This document shows, piece by piece, positions 42,573 to 53,715 of a stretch of DNA of 64,000 nt (positions are counted from its first letter, which is position 1; each line of letters begins with the position of its first letter). The notes under the pieces are model-generated. The model made no database searches. It saw only the letters and a list, made by a program, of their open reading frames with translations, and was not told where the DNA came from. Origin of the DNA: Muscardinus avellanarius (taxonomy: Eukaryota > Chordata > Mammalia > Rodentia > Gliridae); contig OY726560.1 in the NCBI GenBank assembly GCA_963383645.1, positions 29,352,173 to 29,416,172 of the forward strand. Reading direction: 5' to 3'. A program made the translations under genes and the position numbers.

Positions 42573-44929
42573 AAATACCATGTTCGTTTTCATTTAGATT
42601 ATCCTCTCCACATCCTGATCATAGAATTTTCTACTCTAGTTGTAATTTCAGGAACTTGTATAGTTTCTTTTGATGTTCTAACTTCCAGAGAGCAGACTGC
42701 ACACCAATATGTACCCCATTTTAGCTGGAAGGCTATGAGGAAAATTAGGTTCTCAGGTATCAAGCCAGTTTGTCCTCTGTGTTCAAAAATACTCAGAAAT
42801 ATCTAAGGATTTCTCTGTTATTTGTGCACATTCAAATAAATAAATCTCCATAGATTTCCATGAAGGAAGCATTAAAGACATTCATTAACCTATGTACTTG
42901 AGATCATTTTGGGTTTCTTTTTTCTAGAAATCCAGCCACTGTTTGGGTAATTGGATTTTAGATAAGGAAACTGACACAGTTCAAGTAATTGCAATTATGA
43001 ATTCTTGATTTTTTTAGATTTATAAACAGCATAAGTCTTGTTGACTGTCCACTTAACTTTCTCCTAAACATTAAGATGGTTCCATTCACCATCTTCAAAC
43101 TGCTCTTCAGGACAACTGCCACCTTGACCTTGTTATACATGGTATTGCTCCTCATTTCTTCTGATATTTGAATATGACTACTCAGTCTTCATTATTCTGG
43201 AATCTTCCCATTTTTACCAGTGGCTGAGGTGTTACTGTCAACTGGGAGTGAAAATGAGAATGAACATCCACATTCAGAGTAAAGAGGAGCATACTTATGT
43301 TCCTTTTTTGGAAGAATGTATAGTATCTTATAGCATCCTCATAGAAACATACATTTGGTAGTTTTCTGGACTTACACAGGATCTTCATTCTAGTATGACC
43401 AGTTTTCTTAAACTTATTTTACCTATAAAGTATTGCTTTCTTCAAGTTTCTAGGAGAATTATTTTTTGGTGCCTTTGTACAATTCCCAGGATTCTTGCCA
43501 GAATATTAGATCCTGACTCTAGAGAGAATACTTTTACAAAAATAAACGCTTCTTTTTAATGAAACTTTATGTTCTTCTTAAAATGGAGCACACTCAGAAT
43601 ACTGTCTGCAGGGCCCTGGCTCCTCTTGGTATATCCTGATTTGGTGCTGCCATTTCACTGGAGATAACAATTACCTCTTATCTTTTTTATAAACCAAGTG
43701 CTTTTGCTGCCAGATATTAGTGTGTTTTAATTCTAATTATTAATATAGTAGTCAGAAAGAGAGGCAAGAACAGATTTGGTAGTATGGGAATATGCTGACT
43801 TGCATGTGAGGAAGAAACCTTTCTATGAGCATAGAGGACTTAGGGCCATAAGGATTCAAGATATTTTAAGTGCATCAACCTAAAATTCTCAGTTTCATTT
43901 TTATTGCCTCATTATTTCCCAATCAAGCCCTGATCACAGTAAAGCAGACCTCCTTGGACTAAGAATTTAATGCTCTCTAGCATTTTGTTAGTCTTTATAA
44001 TTCAGTTTAAACCTTCTCCTGAGTTTACTCAGTTCTCCATCAACAGGTAATTAATATTCCTTGAATACTACCAAAAAGTACCCCCTGGATTTCACACATA
44101 GCTTCTAATTGATTACTTTTATATTCTTTCTTCCTCTCTCTCTCTCTTTCTCTAGTATCAATTAGCCCAACAATAGCTATCCAATTTATTAACCTTGTAA
44201 TCATTATTTCTGACCTATTCCTCAAATGTCTGTTAAATTTTACTAACTAATGCATGACTTTAAAAAGTTATTATATAAAGATCTATCATAGATACCCAAA
44301 GAAGGCAATACTGTCCCCAAGGGTAGTGCTGGAATCAAATATAAATACATAAAAGAGCACAAATTTGTCATTTTATCTTTCTGTTTCTTTGCTCAGAGAT
44401 GAGAGAATAGGGGGCATGGTTCCAAGTAATTTGTTTCTTTTTGAAAAATTTGGGAACCTGTGGTAGACAGCAACTAGACTACACTCTGTGAGCAATAAAG
44501 TTTATGTAGTGACTACCCCAATGTAATGTCACAGCACAACAGCAGTAGTAAATAAGCATTTGCTGTGTTTTAGTAAAAAATTTCTCATACAACAGGTAGT
44601 GGGCCATGATTTGCTAACTTTGTTCTGAGATACCTAACTCTCCAAGCAATACATTTTTACTTATTAGTATACCATTCCACATCCCTGGAAGTGGACTGTA
44701 GGGTAGAGTTGAGAATACATAGAAGGGAGCAAGATTGTACAAAGAAAGAAAGTGGACTGTGATATGCTCTCAAAGGCTCAGCCAACTCCTTGAGATACTT
44801 GAAACTACACCTTTCAGCATCATTCCAGTTTGAGTGAGGAGATGATAGGCCTATAGCTTTATTAAAACAAGTCATTAAATAAAAACTGTGCCTAAAATCA
44901 GAGTATGACTTTTTGTGAAGTATCTCTTT
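42573..44929. other. AT-rich intergenic DNA, nothing recognised
   Basis: About 2.4 kb. A (CT)n run lies at 44,134-44,154. Several 60-70-codon minus-strand frames (for example 42,958-43,155, 43,182-43,388) show no domain. No exon called. Confidence 0.45.
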
Positions 44930-45222
44930 TCAACTTCAGAATATTCCCAGAAAAAGTCTGAACACTGCGGGTTATCAATCAACTGTACACCCTATCTATA
45001 CCCAGAGGTGTTTGTTCTGAAGGCAGATCTCAGTAATGCATTTGGTTCCCACAACAAATGTATTGACAGGAATATGCAGAGATACTGTATTAATTCCAGT
45101 ATATCCTTGATATTGCACAAGTTTTTATCTTTTGGGGCTTTAGAAACCTCTAATACTTTGCCAGATGCTTTCTGGAGACTCAGAGAGAGGCAACAATCCC
45201 TCATAGACCAGATTATGCATTG
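44930..45222 (+). repeat. Unclassified interspersed repeat, copy B
   Basis: CAGAAAAAGTCTGAACACTG, ATCAATCAACTGTACACCCT, ACCCAGAGGTGTTTGTTCTG and CTCAGTAATGCATTTGG parallel copy A at 38.6 kb in the same order. The 102-codon ORF here (44,915-45,223) shows no known domain and is best explained as chance within this repeat. Confidence 0.5.
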
Positions 45223-46894
45223 ACATTTTCTATTATTTAATATGAAAATTGGAAGACTGGAATTCTCTGGATGACTGGTTGGAGATTTCTCTTCTAACCT
45301 TCAATTTCCCATTTATAGATATTTACCAGCTATATTAACAATTATAAAAAGTATAATTATTTATTTACTTATTTATAAATTTTATATTATTATCCCATAT
45401 TCCCTTGTAGTACTTATAAGTAATTTTTAAATTAAAAAACTGAAAATATTAGTTCAATATTTTATACATTGATATGAATATAATTTTTAACATTCTTTCA
45501 TCTTCCTATATAGACCTTCTAATTGTGGTTAATCTGAAATATCTGTAGTTCACTTACAGATATCAAAAGTGTAGTATGAACTTTAAATCATTCCATGATG
45601 TCTTAGAACTTTGTGGGCTTTGTGTATCCACTTTTGGAGAGAAAGTAAATGTGTTTTCTGTAGTACCAGTTTCCTTGTGTCTAATGGAAGCATGGTCTTA
45701 CTGTTACTTTATGCAGAAGTGTGGATAAAAGTAATACATGTGGAGACCATGTTTACATGGAATCTGTTTTGCACTGGCTAGATAACACAGTAATATAAGT
45801 AAATAGATTTCCCACTATTGTTTGTGATGCTTTTTTTGTAAGAGGAGACGTGTCCACAAGAGCTGGAGGGCACTGCTCCTTATGTGCGGTAGGTCTATTC
45901 ATACTCAGATATGATTGCACTGGCCAGGCTCAGAGGTCAGAGGTGCTGATCCATTCTTCTACATTCTGCATCTGTTTTGTCCAGACCAGTGCTGGCCCTC
46001 CTGAACTGCAGTAACCTCAAACCAGATGTCCTACTGTTTCTTCACAGAGATAGCATTAGCACAGAAGCAACAACCTCCCATACAACTCTCGTTGCCTGTA
46101 GTTCTTCATTCTGAAAGATGTTAGAACAGATTTTATCACATGGTGGCAGCAGAGTTCTAACAGGTTAAGCCCCAATACAAAAGGATGTATTAAATCTCTG
46201 CTTGTACCACTTGGTTAATGCTCCATTGGGAAAACAGTCTCCCCCAAGCTTGGAGTCAAGGTGGTTGACTTGGACTTGGAAAGAGAACACAAAAATGCCT
46301 CACACTACAGACATGATTCTGTTCTTGAAGTACAGCAACAAAGCATTCTGTTTGTGTCAAGATCTTTCATAATCTCTCTATCTACAAGCATAGCTTGAGG
46401 TTTCCTCACAAGGTCCATGAACAGTTGTAGTAGTCACCGCACTTAGGGATGAATAAAATAGTTTGTATCTGTCAAGTTTTTTCTGCTTTTTCCTAGGCCA
46501 GATGCAGCACAAATCAGAGGTCATTTTTTAAGTCATAGCAATTTAGTTTCTGTTTTTACTTATACTAGGTTTCCAGGGGAACAGGAACAAAGTTCATTTT
46601 CTCATGCAGTGTGGGAAAGGGGTTTATTAACGCTTTTCCTATACTGTCAAAAGTTCTAACAGTATTTTCTACAAAATTATTTATAATCAATGAGTGGGTT
46701 TTAATTGCATGCCAATTTTCTTAGATGTAGCTTATTTTTTTCTGAACATAACAGATATCCCATATAATTTAGGAGACAGTGACACAAGACAGAAGAAATT
46801 GCTTTCTATTCCTTAGTGGTGAAAATGAGAGTGAAAAGAGGTGACTTTTCAGAAAACTACAGGAATAAAAAACCTACACTGATTGTCAACTATA
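45223..46894. other. Unclassified intergenic DNA, partly GC-richer
   Basis: The part from about 45,830 to 46,450 is noticeably less AT-rich than its surroundings and has no recognised repeat. All frames are interrupted. It could be an old element or a processed pseudogene; I cannot decide by eye. Confidence 0.4.
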
Positions 46895-47030
46895 TGGCCA
46901 GGCACTACACTAATTCATCTATCACACTAATCGTGCAAGAGAGGAATTATTATGAGCACTCTTTTGTTGATGTTCCCATCCTGCAGCTGAGAACGACTTC
47001 AACAATGTTGTTATTATGCAAACTTTAGTA
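46895..47030 (+). mobile_element. MIR-like ancient SINE fragment
   Basis: TATGGCCAGGCACTACACTA then AGGAATTATTATGAG, CCCATCCTGCAGCTGAGAA follows the MIR-type order GCCAGGCACT...ATTATTAT...CCCAT..TACAGATGAGAAA. Weak but ordered. Confidence 0.5.
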
Positions 47031-47307
47031 ACTTTCATAAAGTCATTTAATTAAATTAGCTATTATTTGAAGTAAATATTCATGTGAAAGTAGTTAAGCA
47101 AGTAACCCTGCTCTTTGGATTGTCATTATCATTCAGAAAACCTCCTTTGCTGGCTACCAATTACTTACAAGTTGTTTATGGCAAGAAAGAACAGGGGTTA
47201 CTTGAAAATATAAACAATGTAAAATTAAACAATTTTTACAAAGAAAGTCTCTTTAGCATATGTTTTGAACTTTTTGAGGGGCAGTACTGGGGTTAAATTT
47301 TTTTTAG
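47031..47307. other. AT-rich gap
   Basis: About 280 bp; a 70-codon plus frame (47,084-47,296) has no domain. Confidence 0.5.
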
Positions 47308-47530
47308 TACTGGGAGTGGAAGTCAGGTGCATTCTACCTCCACGCTATACCATAGCCCTATTTTTTTCTTTTTTTGAAACAGGGTCTTACTAAGTTGCAG
47401 AGGGCCTCACTATGTAGCTGAGTCTGTCTGCAAACCAGAGATCCTCCTGTCTCAGCTTCCCAAGTATTGGGATTGTCTCAGCCTCCTAAGTACTGGAATT
47501 ATGAGCGTGCACCATACATATGCCTGGCTT
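47308..47530 (-). mobile_element. B1-ID SINE with a small internal duplication
   Basis: TTAGTACTGGGAGTGGAAGT, CGCTATACCATAGCCC, GAAACAGGGTCTTACTAAGT and CACCATACATATGCCTGGC. CTGTCTCAGCTTCCCAAGTA is followed by a second TGTCTCAGCCTCCTAAGTAC about 28 bases on. Confidence 0.93.
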
Positions 47531-48140
47531 AAGTTTTTATACTTTAAGTTGTGTATCTGTCAGGGATCATGAGGATTCAAAGATAGTAATGTAAATGCAA
47601 TTACTACCTACATTTACAACCAGACAGGACAGCAGAGAGATGTGTACAATAAGCAATCTTATTTTGGGAGAGTGTACAAATGGCCTTTGTTTTTCCCATC
47701 TTTTGTCTACCATAAATGTGTTTGACATTTAAAAAATTTAAAATCCAAAAATCTTGTTTGTTTTTTCTTTAGATTAGTAAGTATTCTTTCATTATTTTCA
47801 TTTCTTTTTTTTAAGTCAAAATGAATAGTGGTAAAAATATATAAAATAATTTTATACCCATATTAAACTTTTCAAGTATTATCATGTATCATCATAAATA
47901 TTGTCACCCAACTTTGATATACTTTTTTTATGTTGTATTTATGAGTAGTTGATTACATAAAAATTTAAATTGTGTCAAAACAAATTGTATAAACAATGAT
48001 AATTAGTTGTAATTCATTTTCCTTAACTCAAACAAATGTTTATGTAGCATATATTCTTTTATTTTAATTAAATTAACTAATTAAATTAATTAATGTTTAT
48101 AAATATATACTTCTTACATAGTATAAACACTTCTTTAAAA
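47531..48140. other. Very AT-rich intergenic DNA
   Basis: About 0.6 kb, nothing recognised; ATTAA-rich around 48,060-48,100. Confidence 0.5.
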
Positions 48141-48152
48141 ATGTGATAATGA
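48141..48152. repeat. Target-site duplication, copy 1 of 3
   Basis: ATGTGATAATGA occurs here, again at 48,351-48,362 and again at 48,589-48,600, bracketing both SINEs. Confidence 0.9.
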
Positions 48153-48350
48153 GCCGGACATGGTGGCACAGCTTGTAATCCCCGTGCTTGGGAGGCAGAG
48201 ACAGGAGGATCACGCAGGTTCGAAGCCAGCCACACTGGCTTAAGAGAACCTGTTTCCAAATAAAAATATAAAATAGGTCTGAGAGTGTAGCTCGGAGGTA
48301 GAAGGGCTTCCAGGAACCGCAGTACCACCACACACACACACACAAAAAAA
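48153..48350 (+). mobile_element. B1-ID SINE, 'CTTAAGAGA' subtype
   Basis: GCCGGACATGGTGGCACAGC starts the head; CACACTGGCTTAAGAGAACC, GGTCTGAGAGTGTAGCTCGG and GAACCGCAGTACCACCACAC follow, ending in CA repeats and a short A run. Flanked by ATGTGATAATGA. Confidence 0.96.
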
Positions 48351-48362
48351 ATGTGATAATGA

Positions 48363-48588
48363 AGCCGAGCATGGTGGCCATCACATTTGTAATCCCAGAA
48401 TTCTGTAGACTGAGACCGGAGGATCATGTTTACGGACAACATCAGCCACATAGTGAGGTCTTTTGAAACTCAATGAGACACTGTTTCAAAACTAAAAAGA
48501 CTAAAAAAATGTAGGGCTGGGGGCGTAGCTCAGAAATAGAATGCCCATGGGTTCCATTCCCATTACCACTAAAAAGAAAACCCAAAAG
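48363..48588 (+). mobile_element. B1-ID composite SINE, full-length type
   Basis: GCCGAGCATGGTGGCCATCA, GACCGGAGGATCATG, GGGCTGGGGGCGTAGCTCAG and GGTTCCATTCCCATTACCAC, with an A-rich tail. Flanked by the same 12-bp target sequence as the SINE before it. Confidence 0.96.
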
Positions 48589-48600
48589 ATGTGATAATGA

Positions 48601-49000
48601 CATCTTTTTACAGCAGCCTAAAATCACTCAGTATATAGAATTCTGTGTTTGGTATGATTTTGAATCAATAAAACTTTATAGATGTCAATCCTGTTTCTCT
48701 TCAGTAACTCAGTATATATACTGCGTGGAAAAAATGGAAAAGAGTTTATTTCCAAACAAAAAGAATTCATTCAACATATCTATCTTCCATTCAACAATTA
48801 ATATTTTCAATAAATTACTAGATTAATCATAATATTGTTTAATTTTAATTCTTCCTTTCTTGAGATAACTACTTTTTTATAATCTCACTGACAGACTATG
48901 AATTAAATAAAATATTTTGGTGTTGTAAATAATGATGTTAGGGACAGTCAGAACATGGTGTTAGTCTTCCTTTCCTCCCTCTGCTAAATGACACTTATAT
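48601..49000. other. AT-rich intergenic DNA
   Basis: About 0.4 kb; nothing recognised. Confidence 0.5.
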
Positions 49001-49440
49001 AAAAAGTAACCGTAACCAAGAATCTCCTTGGCGACTCCATATTGCCCTGACAATGGTGCCACCTTTGTTAACTCTACACATTGCCAACTTTAATCTTGCT
49101 TAACCATGTGCCCCAGCATGGTGCAACCTTTGTTCAGTCTGTGCACTAACATGCTGCCATCTTTGTTCTTTGGTATGAAAACCGGACAAGGACTAAGCAC
49201 TAAGCAGATGGGCAGATATGTGGAAGTATGGGGAAGGCTCTGGTGGAAGTCTATTGCAGGACAGTCTCAGCGGGCAACCACTGGGCCTTGGAGGACAAGC
49301 CTTCTGCTTTAGCTTCTTGCCGGTGGAGTAGAGTTATATTTCACCTCCTCAGTGTCTTGCTTCTTCTTCAGATAGACCAGTTTAAAACTATAACTTCCCA
49401 GCCTTGGTTGGTTGCATGACATTGATACTGACAAACATTT
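49001..49440 (+). mobile_element. Possible LTR-type element, class unknown
   Basis: The stretch is GC-richer than its flanks and carries repeated phrases (ATGGTGCCACCTTTGTT at about 49,052; CATGGTGCAACCTTTGTT at about 49,118; CATGCTGCCATCTTTGTT at about 49,150), then a CTCTGGTGGAAG region and TTCCCAGCCTTGGTTGG. The layout suggests an LTR of an endogenous retrovirus, but I cannot name the family. Confidence 0.3.
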
Positions 49441-49532
49441 TTAAATGAATTTTCATAGAGCTTATTTTTTATACAAAAATTTACAGACTTTTTAGCAATA
49501 TTTTTATTTCAAATTAATAAAGAGAGCTTTTT
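49441..49532. other. Short gap
   Basis: AT-rich; nothing recognised. Confidence 0.5.
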
Positions 49533-49739
49533 TTTGGTACTGGGGATGGAACACAAGGACATTCTACCTCTGAGCTATATTCAATTCCTACTTTTTCTTT
49601 ATTCTTTATTCTGAAACAGTCTCATTGAGTGGCAAAGGGCCTTATTAAGTAGCTGAGCCTCTGTCTAAGAACCCGGATTCTCTTGTCTCAGCCTCCAAAA
49701 TGCTGGGATTAGAAGTTTGCACCACCACACTTGACTTAG
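49533..49739 (-). mobile_element. B1-ID composite SINE
   Basis: TTTTGGTACTGGGGATGGAA, GGACATTCTACCTCTGAGCT, TCTCATTGAGTGGCAAAGGG and CAAAATGCTGGGATTAGAAG in reverse order. Confidence 0.95.
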
Positions 49740-50542
49740 GAGAGCTGAAATATTAAGGATGTGTTATATGACAAAAAAACCCTCATGATTATTTGATACA
49801 AGAAGTTCATATATGTTCTCCACTACTTTACATATTTATAAACATTCAGGAAAGGGCTAATAATGTTAGTAAAAATGTGAAAGCAACTATCTCATCCAGA
49901 AATTTTTAAATCCTTCTTTCAACAGAGATACAATAAGCAGCAACCTGACCAGACAAGTAGGAATTGCCATGATATTGAAAATCAGACTAAATTTGCTTCC
50001 TCAGTGTTCACTAGCAAAACAATTAAAAGCAAGTCAGAAACCTGACATAAAAATAAAATATGGTATACCTTAAAATTTCATTTATATTCTTTAATTTTAT
50101 TTTGTTATATTTGCATTACTTAAGAAAGAAAAATAATGACCTAGAGGCAAGAATTTTTAGCAGCTGAATAAAATGGCATAAGCCTATTAAACTGTCCTAA
50201 GTAAAGCAAAGCTAGAAAATGAAATAAATTACCATTTCCCGGTCGTTACACTGCTTTGATTCACAGGTGTATAATAAGAAAAAAAGAACCAGCATACTAC
50301 AAGGTCAAGGAATGCTTCCATTAACACAATTTAAGAAATTTTAGTTTCTACTGAGTAAATAATTCATCTATGCACATTTATACTAAGGTTCGGTTGCAAT
50401 ATACAGATAAATAGTAATACTAAATCAGACAAGAGAATTCTACAACAAAGGAATAGTATATTTTCATACCTCAAAATTTTAGAAATAATAGAAATTTAAA
50501 GAAATTTCTACATGACATTTAATAAAGTTTGTTCTTTTTTTT
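49740..50542. other. AT-rich intergenic DNA, nothing recognised
   Basis: About 0.8 kb without landmarks. Confidence 0.5.
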
Positions 50543-50742
50543 TGTGTGTGTGTGTGTGTGTGTGTGTTACTGGAAACTGAGACCAGAAGTGTTCTACTTC
50601 TGAGCTACACCCCTAGCCCTATTTTATTTTTTATTGTTAAAGAAGGTTTCACTAAATTATTGTATACTAACAATCTCAAACCTGCAATCTTAGTTCAGCC
50701 TCCTAAGAACTGGGATTATAGATGTGTACCACTTGGTCCAGC
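50543..50742 (-). mobile_element. B1-ID composite SINE with (GT)n end
   Basis: (GT)n at 50,543-50,567 occupies the reversed tail position. GTTACTGGAAACTGAGACCA, CTTCTGAGCTACACCCCTAG, CAAACCTGCAATCTTAG and CTAAGAACTGGGATTATAGA follow. Quite diverged. Confidence 0.88.
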
Positions 50743-51091
50743 AAAAGTTGTTTTGCTTTTAGAAGCAATAAAAATTCTCAAATATTTCATCTTATATCAA
50801 TAAATTTTGTCCAAATGACAAAATAATTGTGATGTAGTCTTTAAAAACTTATTCATGAAACAAAATATTCCTTACTCTAAGCTCTACAAATGTTAAATGC
50901 CATTGCATTAATTTTATATGAGACATGTAAGGTTTTTTTCCCCTTAAAATTGTACCACTTTATCCTGTAGCAATGAACAATTCCCTTTATCATCATGCCA
51001 CCAACAGTAGTTCCTGTGTTAAATTTTAACTTTACACTTGCAATGGCTGGGCTTATCCTCTCAGTCATTCTTTTTTTCTTAATGTTTTAGG
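50743..51091. other. AT-rich intergenic DNA
   Basis: About 350 bp; nothing recognised. Confidence 0.5.
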
Positions 51092-51470
51092 TACTGATGA
51101 TTGAATCCAGGAGCATCCCACTTCTGAGTTACACTCCCGATCCTTTTGATTGATTGATTGATTGATTGATTTGTAGTACTGGGGATGGAACCCAGGCTAT
51201 TTTACCTTAGAGTGACACCTCCAGCTCTATTTTTAATTCTTCATTTTGAAACAGGGTCTCACTGAGTTGCAAAGGGGCTCACTAAGTAGCTGAAGCTGGC
51301 CATGAACTGCGATCCTCCTGTCTCAGCCTCCCAAATGCTAAAATGACAGGTTCTAAGTTGCTGAGCGTTTTACTAAGTTGTTGAGGCCATCCTCAAAATC
51401 ATGATTTTCCTGCCCCAGCCTCACAATTACTAGGATTCTGAGAGTGTGCCATCACAACCATCTTCACTCT
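51092..51470 (-). mobile_element. B1-ID SINE split by a younger SINE
   Basis: The ID-like part (GGTACTGATGATTGAATCCA, GCATCCCACTTCTGAGTTAC) lies at 51,092-51,145. The B1 part (CAGGTTCTAAGTTGCTGAGC, CAATTACTAGGATTCTGAG, GTGTGCCATCACAACC) resumes at about 51,348. Together they make one full element. Confidence 0.85.
51146..51347 (-). mobile_element. B1-ID SINE nested in another SINE
   Basis: A (GATT)n run (51,147-51,170) leads in as the reversed tail. TAGTACTGGGGATGGAACCC, TTGAAACAGGGTCTCACTGA and CCTCCCAAATGCTAAAATG follow. Less diverged than its host SINE. Confidence 0.9.
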
Positions 51471-51631
51471 AGGCTTTCTTTAATTTCTTTCCTCTTTCCC
51501 TTCTTCATGAAAAATCTGTCAGGGATTGACATTTCTCTCCTGTATCACATAGATCTTATGGTAATTTTATTTTGTTCTGGTTTTATTTCTGACCTCTTTT
51601 GCCTATTTGACTTTTGTATAATACGCATATG

Positions 51632-51636
<5 letters not shown>
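51471..51636. other. Short gap
   Basis: T-rich, nothing recognised. Confidence 0.5.

Positions 51637-51669
<33 letters not shown>
51637..51669. repeat. (CA)n microsatellite
   Basis: About 16 uninterrupted CA units. Confidence 0.95.
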
Positions 51670-51670
<1 letters not shown>

Positions 51671-51999
51671 TTACTTCTTTACTGTCTAGATTACTCATTA
51701 CTGTAGTGAAGTACTTAAACTGTACTTTGTATATAGTGAAGACTCACTGAACATTTGTTTTAATAACAGACTTTTCAGTGTGTTCTTCCCATGGACTCAA
51801 ATAAGTTTTTGTCTTACTGGTTGAAGAATAGAACGCTTAACAAAGACTGAACCATGTCTCATAACAGTTTTTGTAATTTTTTTTTTTTTTGATACTCAAG
51901 TCAGAGCTTCTTTCAGTTTTCCCTATTTGGCTTTCTGTCTATGTATAGTAAAGCAGATTGGTTTAGCCATTTTTTAAAGTGATCCGTGCCATCTGTGGT
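51670..51999. other. AT-rich gap
   Basis: About 330 bp with a T run at 51,879-51,890; nothing recognised. Confidence 0.5.
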
Positions 52000-52193
52000 T
52001 GTTAATTTTATGTGTCAACTAGTCTGAGCTAAAGAGTGCTCGTGTATTTGGTCAAGCACAATATTGCATGTTTATGTGAGGTGTTTTGGGATAAAATTAA
52101 CATTTTTATGGGTAGAGTAAAGCAAATTGCCTTACATAATATAGTAGTTCATATCCAATCTATTAGAGTCTTGAACAGAACAAAATGGCTATC
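52000..52193 (+). mobile_element. MLT2B-type LTR, 5' part
   Basis: GGTTGTTAATTTTATGTGTC, AACTAGTCTGAGCTAAAGAG, TGTGAGGTGTTTTGGGATAA, AGTAAAGCAAATTGCC, CATATCCAATCTATTAGAGT and TGAACAGAACAAAATGG match the opening of MLT2-type (ERVL) LTRs. It breaks off where the MaLR provirus starts; the remainder continues at 54,833. Confidence 0.75.
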
Positions 52194-52417
52194 TGTATTT
52201 ATGAGCATTCTTGCAGCCATAACCTCAATATCTGACCACATAAGTTAGAGAAAAGATGATTCATTTATTTATTATTATTATTTTTTTTTTACAATTTTGG
52301 TCTCAGTCCATGTGAGGATGGGGACTGTGAATCTCAGACCATGGCAGAGGCTGAAGACTGAGGGAGAGCACATGGTCTATGTACCTCAAATCTCAGAGGC
52401 CAGAGTGAGAGAGAGAG

Positions 52418-52472
<55 letters not shown>

Positions 52473-52686
52473 AAATAGAGAGGAGAAGGAATTCTAATCC
52501 CCGATGCACTGTACCCCTCGGAACCCACCTCTAGCCACACCTTACTGTTCTACCGAGTACCACACAGATGAATCCATTACATGGATTTATTCACTTCTGA
52601 GATTACATCTCTCAGAATTCAATTATATCAATGCTGAATATTAATAAATGAGTTATTTAGGAGACATTTTACATCTAACCATAACA
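52194..52686 (-). mobile_element. MaLR 3' LTR (minus strand)
   Basis: The plus strand reads AGCATTCTTGCAGCCATAAC, CTCAATATCTGACCACATAA, GTTAGAGAAAAGATGATTCA, GGATTTATTCACTTCTGAGA and ends with CTAACCATAACA. Each block has a counterpart in the same order at 54,427-54,832. About 70 bases of GA/GAAA repeat make this copy longer (493 against 406 bp). Confidence 0.8.
52403..52475. repeat. (GA)n(GAAA)n homopurine microsatellite
   Basis: About eight GA units followed by about 14 GAAA units inside the LTR. The sister LTR at 54.6 kb has only GAGAGAAAGAGAAAGAGA at this spot, so the tract expanded after integration. Confidence 0.93.
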
Positions 52687-52784
52687 TTCTGCCCCTAGCT
52701 TCTAAAGATCTCACACCCAGCTCAGAATGCAAAAGTCATTTTGTACAATCCAAGAGTTTCTATAGTCTTTTATTTCTTTTTCTT

Positions 52785-53013
52785 TTTTCTTTTTTTTTTT
52801 TTTTTTTTTTTTTGGTACTGGAGATGGAACCCAGTGATATTCTACCTCTGTGCTATACCCCCAGCTCTATTTTTTTATTTCTTATTTTGAAACAGGGTCT
52901 CACTGAGTTGCAAAGGGCCTCACTAAGTAGCTGAGGCTGGCCTTGAACCATGATCCTTCTGCCTCAGCCTGCAGAATGCTGGGGTTACAAGCATGCACCA
53001 CCATGTCTGGATT
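52785..53013 (-). mobile_element. B1-ID composite SINE with long poly-T
   Basis: About 30 T (52,785-52,814), then GGTACTGGAGATGGAACCCA, GTGCTATACCCCCAGCTC, TTTGAAACAGGGTCTCACTG and GCAGAATGCTGGGGTTACAA. TCTATAGTCTT before it and TCTACAGTCTT after it are a plausible target-site duplication. Confidence 0.95.
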
Positions 53014-53624
53014 CTACAGTCTTAACAGTTCCAATATTAAATTCCAATATTAAAAAATTCCAAAGTCTAACATCCAAAGCCTCCTTTGAGACTCATGGTA
53101 AACTCTTCTGTGCCCCTGTAAAAGACAATAAAAAATAATAAAGATTTATTAAAAATCAAGTTGCATGCCTCCAAAATACAAAGGCAAGGACTAAACATTT
53201 ACATTTACAAAGGGATGAATAAGGCCATAGATAAAAGGGTTGGGACCAAAACAGCAACATAATCCATCAAGGGAAGTGTGTGATCTCACAGGTCCACTTC
53301 TGGTATCCAGGGCACAATGGTGGTGAGAACTGATCGCCCAGGGTCCTTGGCAGTCACACCCCTGTGGCCTGCGTGATTGCAATGGGTGGTTTCTTGTCTC
53401 TTCCAGCCTGGCTCCTTGGCTCGTAGTCAGTCCACATTTTTGGCATTTCTAAATATGGGAGTATTTTTCTTGCAACCTTGGCTTCATTCTTACAAGCTTC
53501 AAATAGTACCCTGCTTGGACTGGTTTTCAGGAATTCTGACCCTGCTACAGTTGTCTGGCTTCCTAAGCCTTCCTCTGAAATCTTGGAGGAGGCCTTCATC
53601 CCCACCCCCTTTTTTTTAATCGGG

Positions 53625-53714
53625 ATATTTCTACCTAGAGTCTTTCTACCTCCAAGATATACTCCCAGACCTATTTATGTTTTATTACAAGCATGCACCA
53701 CCAGGCCTGGCTCA
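53625..53714 (-). mobile_element. B1-ID SINE fragment with internal deletion
   Basis: TTTCTACCTCCAAGATATAC and TCCCAGACCTATTTATG jump directly to ATTACAAGCATGCACCACCA, losing the middle of the element. Confidence 0.85.
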
Positions 53715-53715
53715 T

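Noticed and set aside
44915..45223. 102-codon plus-strand ORF
   Set aside because: It coincides with one copy of an interspersed repeat, and the other copy at 38.6 kb has no matching frame.
52297..52497. 66-codon ORF ending in Lys/Glu repeats
   Set aside because: It is a translation of the GAAA tract within a MaLR LTR.
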